DNA from: Thermoplasmata archaeon
GTDB taxonomy: Archaea > Thermoplasmatota > Penumbrarchaeia > JAEHCK01
DNA: 37,907 nt
Assembly: GCA_020696345.1 (NCBI GenBank)
Contig: JAEHCK010000033.1
Location: forward strand, 1 to 37,907
Direction of reading: 5' to 3'
Made by a program: the position numbers and the translations under genes. Position 1 is the first letter of the stretch; every line of letters begins with the position of its first letter. Shown here one piece after another: positions 34,219 to 37,907 of the stretch. The notes beneath the pieces were generated by a model. It did not search any database, had not been told where the DNA came from, and saw only the letters and a program-made list of their open reading frames with translations.

Positions 34219-34902
34219 ATGAAAAGTGAGATCTTAGTGGTAATTTGCATGCTAGTGCTTATTTGCGCCAGTTTGAGCTTGTGTTTTGAAGACGATGATC
34301 GTGATGACGACAGTGGTGACGACAACGGTGACGACGGCAATGGCGGTGATGGTGTTTTCAAATTGTATGAGGGCGACGACGAATTTGATTGGGACGAGGA
34401 TAATGAGAATGCAAAGCCATTGACCGGTCTTGAGGTTATCGAATTGGCAATGGCAAATATTGATATGTTGGCTCCAAACTCGAAATTGGTTGTCTTGACA
34501 TCAACTTCAATTAATGAACAGGGTGCCGATAAGGCCACGGGTAAAGCTATTGCTTGGCAAATATATTTCTACAGACCGTCTGGTGATAAAACTATAAGCC
34601 GCGTTGTAAATGTGGCAGAAGGTGGCGGGATCATCGCTATGGACGATCACGAAGTTTCTGATATAGCGGCATGGAATTACAAAGATGCTACAATAGATAC
34701 CGATGATCTGCCCAACATATTGGCCGCACATAATGCAACGGTTGATTGGTTGAGTGCGCATCCCGGAGCTACGGTAAGCATCCAGTCATCCTCCGGACCA
34801 TTTGGCGGCCCCGATGAGCTTTCGTGGCTCATGTGGTATAAAGATGATGGGGATAGTTATCAGGTGTATATTTCTGCTATTGATGGGGAAATCTTGGAAT
34901 AA
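34219..34902 (+). CDS. secreted acidic protein with PepSY-like C-terminus
   Basis: 227 residues. The signal peptide is KSEILVVICMLVLICASLSL, followed by Cys22; the lipobox is not canonical, so either a lipoprotein or a plain secreted form is possible. An extremely Asp-rich linker (DDDRDDDSGDDNGDDG, about 24-45) follows. The folded part ends WLMWYKDDGDSYQVYISAID with GEILE, which resembles the PepSY pattern V-x-x-x-D-G-x-I-L; PepSY domains often inhibit proteases in known cases. An earlier repeat-like part (IAWQIYFYRPSGDKTISRVV) may be a second copy. The frame opens at 34174, but ATG 34219 has GAGGTG 5 nt upstream and gives a proper signal peptide. Confidence 0.7.
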   Translation: MKSEILVVICMLVLICASLSLCFEDDDRDDDSGDDNGDDGNGGDGVFKLYEGDDEFDWDEDNENAKPLTGLEVIELAMANIDMLAPNSKLVVLTSTSINEQGADKATGKAIAWQIYFYRPSGDKTISRVVNVAEGGGIIAMDDHEVSDIAAWNYKDATIDTDDLPNILAAHNATVDWLSAHPGATVSIQSSSGPFGGPDELSWLMWYKDDGDSYQVYISAIDGEILE

Positions 34903-34921
34903 ATACTGGGGGGAGCATGAA

Positions 34922-35089
34922 ATGTGTGTAAAAGGTGTGTCCAATAAAAATGACGAGGTTGAATTTGCCACTAAACCTTCAAAGACCAATCTCTTTAATA
35001 TCTTAATGTTAGTGATGGTTTATCTGTTCATTTTTGCTGTTGGCTTTTTAATCATCTGGGTTTCAAATAGAAAAAGAAAGAAGAATTAA
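34922..35089 (+). CDS. 55-residue single-pass membrane protein
   Basis: The product begins MCVKGVSNKNDEVEF, has one membrane helix (about 24-46, ILMLVMVYLFIFAVGFLII) and ends in a basic tail NRKRKKN. The frame opens much earlier (34802), inside the upstream gene, but a strong SD GGGGGAG at 34909-34915 sits just before ATG 34922, which also lies outside that gene. I see no family match. It is probably cotranscribed with the acidic secreted protein 20 nt upstream. Confidence 0.6.
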   Translation: MCVKGVSNKNDEVEFATKPSKTNLFNILMLVMVYLFIFAVGFLIIWVSNRKRKKN

Positions 35090-35142
35090 TTACACTGGAT
35101 CAAAAAGCTCTTGATGAAATTGAAAAAGTTACATCAATTTCT

Positions 35143-35331
35143 TTGAAATATACTGGAATTTTTATGATGGTGATGGGGTTGATTATACCGATCCTCGCTT
35201 CGTTTGTAATGTCAAAATCTGGCTATTCGTTCGGATTGTTTATGTTAACATTTATGGGTCCATTAGCCATTCTAGGGGGCTTTATTCTATATCGTAGATC
35301 GATAAAAACTGAAAAAATATCTAATCAATAA
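35143..35331 (+). CDS. small two-helix membrane protein, start uncertain
   Basis: The frame encodes two hydrophobic segments (GIFMMVMGLIIPILASFVM and GLFMLTFMGPLAILGGFIL) ending YRRSIKTEKISNQ. The listed start is TTG 35143; ATG 35164 is the first ATG. The in-frame codons before TTG (LDQKALDEIEKVTSIS, from 35095) also look like real protein, yet no ATG or SD precedes them. Either the start is a rarer codon, or a frameshift near 35075-35090 (poly-A/G-rich) has split this from the preceding 55-residue protein. Confidence 0.5.
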   Translation: MKYTGIFMMVMGLIIPILASFVMSKSGYSFGLFMLTFMGPLAILGGFILYRRSIKTEKISNQ

Positions 35332-35396
35332 TATTATAATCACCTAATATTATACACAAAAGTTACCAGTGATAATAACGAAGACGAGGTGTGTTT

Positions 35397-36710
35397 TTGA
35401 AGATAGATCCATGGTCGAGTTCCGCATATAACGATTATGCCCGCCTGCGTGATGAGTTCGGCATAGAAGAGTTTAATTTCCCTGACCTGCCAAATCCTCA
35501 CCGGTTATTCCGCCGCGGCGTGATCTTCGGCCATCGCGGTTTTAATCCCATTATGGATGCGATCAGGTTCAAAAAACCCTGGTGTATATTAACCGGTCTG
35601 GCACCGTCCGGGCACATGCACATAGGCCATAAGATGGTCATCGATCAGGTGATCTATTATCAATCTCTTGGCGCCGAGATCTTTCTGGCAGTGGCGGACA
35701 TCGAAGCGCTGGGTGTACGCGGCATTTCCCTGGAACAGGGCAGAAAGATCGCAGTAGAACACTATATTACCAATTATATTGCTCTTGGCCTAAAACCGGA
35801 GAATTGCCAGATATATTTTCAATCCAAGCGCGAGACCGTGAAGGACCTGGCATATCTGACGGGCAATAAAGTGAATCTCTCTGAGATGCGTGCGATCTAC
35901 GGTTTTGAAGATTCCACGAATATGACCCACGTATATGCACCACTTGTACAAGTGGGCGATATTCTACATGTTCAACTGGAAAAGTACGGTGGACCCAAAC
36001 CCACGCTGGTGCCGGTGGGTGTTGATCAGGACCCGCATTTACGCTTAACTCGAAATCTTGCATTTAGCTTCAGGATCTTTAATGTTACCCTCACTAAAGA
36101 TAACAAGATCGGTATATTTGTAAAACCGGATGAAAACGTTAATGAGCTGTTGGATGAAGCTGAACGAATAATAAAAAAACTGGGGTTTGCAGATTACCGG
36201 AAGATCGCCAATTACAAGGCAATATACTTAGATGGCGCCACAACGAGCGACATTCCCAAGCTCGACGAGGCGTTAATACCGATCGAACAGCAGTTTGGCG
36301 GCTATGGCTTCTTCCCACCGGCCTCCACATATCACCAGTTCATGTCGGGTTTGACCGGCGGTAAAATGTCAAGCTCAGAACCGGAGTCGTCAATATTTTT
36401 ATCTGATTCCCCCGAAGATGGTGTGAAAAAGGTGATGAGTGCCAAGACCGGCGGCGGTGTAACCCTTGAGGAGCATAAGGCTTCGGGCGGGCGGCCCGAT
36501 GAGTGTACCATCTTCGAGCTGTTCCTATATCACTTTATTGATGATGATAAAGAGTTGGATAGGATATATAACGACTGCAAGAGCGGTTCCCGGGTTTGTG
36601 GTGCCTGTAAGAAACTGGCCAGTGAGGTTGTTTCGGCTTTTCTGTCTGATCTAGCTAAGAACCGTGAACTGGCAAAAAAGAACATAGATCAATATCTCAG
36701 AGATGATTGA
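35397..36710 (+). CDS. trpS: tryptophanyl-tRNA synthetase
   Basis: 437 residues. It charges tRNA-Trp with tryptophan in the cytoplasm (class I synthetase, Rossmann core). The HIGH-type motif is APSGHMHIGHKM (residues about 72-83). The KMSKS-type motif is GGKMSSSEP, about residue 322. Tryptophan pocket residues fit the archaeal type (GVDQDPHLRLTRNLA). It is shorter at the N-terminus than eukaryotic enzymes, as in archaea. The frame opens at GTG 35391, which lies in the SD GAGGTG; TTG 35397, 5 nt after that SD, gives the usual archaeal start MKIDPWSSS, so I choose it. A C-terminal C-x-x-C (VCGACKK) is notable. A T-rich stretch follows (about 36730-36755). I see no gene in the 237 nt after it. 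Confidence 0.96.
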   Translation: MKIDPWSSSAYNDYARLRDEFGIEEFNFPDLPNPHRLFRRGVIFGHRGFNPIMDAIRFKKPWCILTGLAPSGHMHIGHKMVIDQVIYYQSLGAEIFLAVADIEALGVRGISLEQGRKIAVEHYITNYIALGLKPENCQIYFQSKRETVKDLAYLTGNKVNLSEMRAIYGFEDSTNMTHVYAPLVQVGDILHVQLEKYGGPKPTLVPVGVDQDPHLRLTRNLAFSFRIFNVTLTKDNKIGIFVKPDENVNELLDEAERIIKKLGFADYRKIANYKAIYLDGATTSDIPKLDEALIPIEQQFGGYGFFPPASTYHQFMSGLTGGKMSSSEPESSIFLSDSPEDGVKKVMSAKTGGGVTLEEHKASGGRPDECTIFELFLYHFIDDDKELDRIYNDCKSGSRVCGACKKLASEVVSAFLSDLAKNRELAKKNIDQYLRDD

Positions 36711-36947
36711 ACTCATTATAATTTTCCATTTTACAATTTAAAATCTTCAATTTTAAATGCCCTAAGCACTAATTCTGCATATCTCCCCCTCCCCTTGATT
36801 TCAATTGGAAAATATAATTGAGTTGTTCTAATCAATAAAGGTAAATTGCAATGTTGACATTTATTATTCGGTTTTTATTAAAAAAAAAGAAAAAATAATT
36901 ATTAATACTATTATAATTATAGATATAATATTACATGAGTGGACAAA

Positions 36948-37385
36948 ATGCGTATTAAATACCATGATCTGAAAAAAGCAAATCTATATAGAAATGCATT
37001 TTATCTAACAGATAGAGAAAATAATGAAAATAACGATCCATTATCAGAGTTATTTCATTGTGAAGATAATGGAGTGTTTAGGTATATTGGTGGACAGAAC
37101 CTAGATCCGGTTAATATTGCATTATTGTGTTATAAAAAATATGCACCTGAGTTTTCAAAAAATATTGATGAGAGGTCCGGACTAGAATTTCTGAGAATTT
37201 GTTTTGAGAATGTAGAATCTGGTAATAGAAAGGACGTTCCACCTTTTTTTGTTTTTACCACAGACTTTTCCGGTCCACGTGGTTTAGACTTGTTATTTAG
37301 AGGCGTGGTTATACCAGGTAATCAGAACCAACCGCCCGATAGGGAGATGCATATAGTCTGGAGCTCAAAAATGGTAAACCTTTAA
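36948..37385 (+). pseudogene. truncated gene resembling the N-terminus of an McrA-type restriction enzyme
   Basis: 145 residues. The order FHCEDNGVFRYIGGQNLDP, RSGLEFLRICF, RKDVPPFFVFTTDFSGPRGL, LLFRGVVIPG resembles, from memory, the N-terminal head domain of ScoMcrA-type HNH restriction endonucleases, which recognise modified DNA. The downstream parts (rest of the head domain, SRA, HNH) are missing. The frame stops 200 nt before the transposase of an IS200/IS605 element, so truncation by that insertion is likely. ATG 36948 is preferred to GTG 36939. The 5' region is very AT-rich with TATA-like words (36910-36930). Confidence 0.4.
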
Positions 37386-37540
37386 CCGATAATTGCCCGG
37401 GGGTATGGCGTAAATGGATGGAGACCGGTGAATGCATTCTACATAAAGAATCAAAAATGACATCCTCCCATCCGATTAAAATCGGGGGTATCCGTTTGAT
37501 TGACAGGAAGTATAGCAAAACCGACAACTTAAAACATAAC
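37343..37540 (+). pseudogene. coding-like fragment in another frame, before the IS element
   Basis: An open frame after TAG 37340-37342 encodes GDAYSLELKNGKPLTDNCPG followed by VWRKWMETGECILHKES. This looks protein-like and overlaps the tail of the McrA-like fragment in a different frame. It could be the continuation of that gene after a frameshift, or a piece of another gene. The frame runs on to 37759 but overlaps the transposase, so only the first part is credible. Confidence 0.35.
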
Positions 37541-37553
37541 CCTTTCAGGGTTA
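37537..37553 (+). mobile_element. IS200/IS605 left-end hairpin
   Basis: TAACCCT-TTC-AGGGTTA is a perfect 7-bp stem with a three-base loop, 35 nt before the transposase start. Subterminal hairpins of this kind at the left end are what IS200/IS605 transposases bind in known elements. The left cleavage site should lie a short way upstream; I cannot place it exactly. Confidence 0.55.
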
Positions 37554-37587
37554 GTATTAAGAGCAGTTTTGCTAAAAGTTTAACTTC

Positions 37588-37907
37588 ATGTCACCCAACC
37601 GGAACTTCCCGCATTTCAATCCCGAAAGTCACGATATCAAAGTCAAGATTGCAGGTGTTCGAACATCTGCACACTCTAAGCATAATATCAATTATCATAT
37701 TGTTTGGATACCAAAATATCGCAAATTATTGCTCAAAGATAAGGTATGTGATATCCTGAAAGAAATTATAGAAGGCAATTGCGAAGATATGGGCTTGGAT
37801 ATGTTGGCATTGGAAATCATGCCCGATCATATCCATTTATTCGTAGGTGCAAATCCGACCCATCGACCTTGCGATATAGTTAAGAAATTGAAGGGAAACA
37901 CATCACG
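37588..37907 (+). CDS. tnpA: IS200/IS605-family TnpA transposase, 3' end beyond window
   Basis: 106 codons from ATG 37588, open to the window edge. NYHIVWIPKYRKLLL is the standard N-terminal strand of single-stranded-DNA Y1 transposases, and MPDHIHLFVGA holds the HUH metal-binding pair (His-x-His). The catalytic Tyr lies further downstream, outside the window. It starts MSPNRNFPHFNPESHDIK, a longer leader than usual. The hairpin at 37537-37553 marks the left end. A tnpB gene may follow outside the window. Confidence 0.85.
   Translation, partial: MSPNRNFPHFNPESHDIKVKIAGVRTSAHSKHNINYHIVWIPKYRKLLLKDKVCDILKEIIEGNCEDMGLDMLALEIMPDHIHLFVGANPTHRPCDIVKKLKGNTS

Noticed and set aside
37418-37759. 113-codon plus-strand frame over the transposase start
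   Set aside because: Its second half is an out-of-frame reading of tnpA; only the part before about 37540 looks like real coding sequence.

Overview
The window looks archaeal. The tryptophanyl-tRNA synthetase near the right end is of the compact archaeal type, an Arch_ATPase-family P-loop protein is present, several genes have TATA-like boxes, and Shine-Dalgarno (SD) motifs of the GAGGTG/GGTGA type sit 5 to 8 nt before the starts. Very large, acidic, N-glycosylation-sequon-rich surface proteins are anchored by single membrane helices, which fits a cell without peptidoglycan. A Thermoplasmatota-like euryarchaeon is my best guess, from protein style only. Everything here was read by eye; no database was searched.

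Left block (1-6.7 kb, AT-rich, accessory-looking): three minus-strand surface-protein genes (a NosD-like beta-helix protein with calcium-binding repeats, a BNR/sialidase-like protein, and a signal-peptide protein with a PGF-CTERM-like tail). Two of them are each followed by a copy of a structured intergenic element whose stem carries a compensatory base change. A divergent Arch_ATPase gene follows.

Central block (6.7-24.8 kb, higher GC, all minus strand, read right to left): alpha-2-macroglobulin (A2M) 1, secreted beta-propeller protein, DUF2330-like/FG-GAP protein, A2M 2. Both A2Ms have a CxEQ thioester motif and adjacent calcium-binding repeats. A2M 1 carries a two-helix membrane hairpin where the bait region would normally lie. 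The set looks like an archaeal cell-surface protease-trap or adhesion system. Its lead promoter carries a pair of ACATGT-centred palindromes.

Repeat-rich spacer (24.8-26 kb): a heptamer array, 28-bp repeats, five consecutive stem-loops, and imperfect inverted repeats built from CACGGAT and CACGAAG words.

STAND/TPR cassette (26-32.8 kb, plus strand): a winged-helix/NB-ARC/TPR protein, a small P-loop ATPase, and (stop-start coupled) a protein with an ATPase-like module lacking an obvious Walker A plus thirteen TPRs. The 120-bp TPR units of the two TPR genes are nearly identical in stretches, so the arrays are recombining. I infer a conflict or signalling system; this and the A2M cluster are the best candidates for something undescribed.

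Right block (32.9-37.9 kb, plus strand): a run of small zinc-ribbon, membrane and secreted proteins, trpS, then a truncated gene resembling an McrA-type restriction enzyme N-terminus beside the left end of an IS200/IS605 element whose transposase runs off the window. No tRNA, rRNA or CRISPR array was seen.
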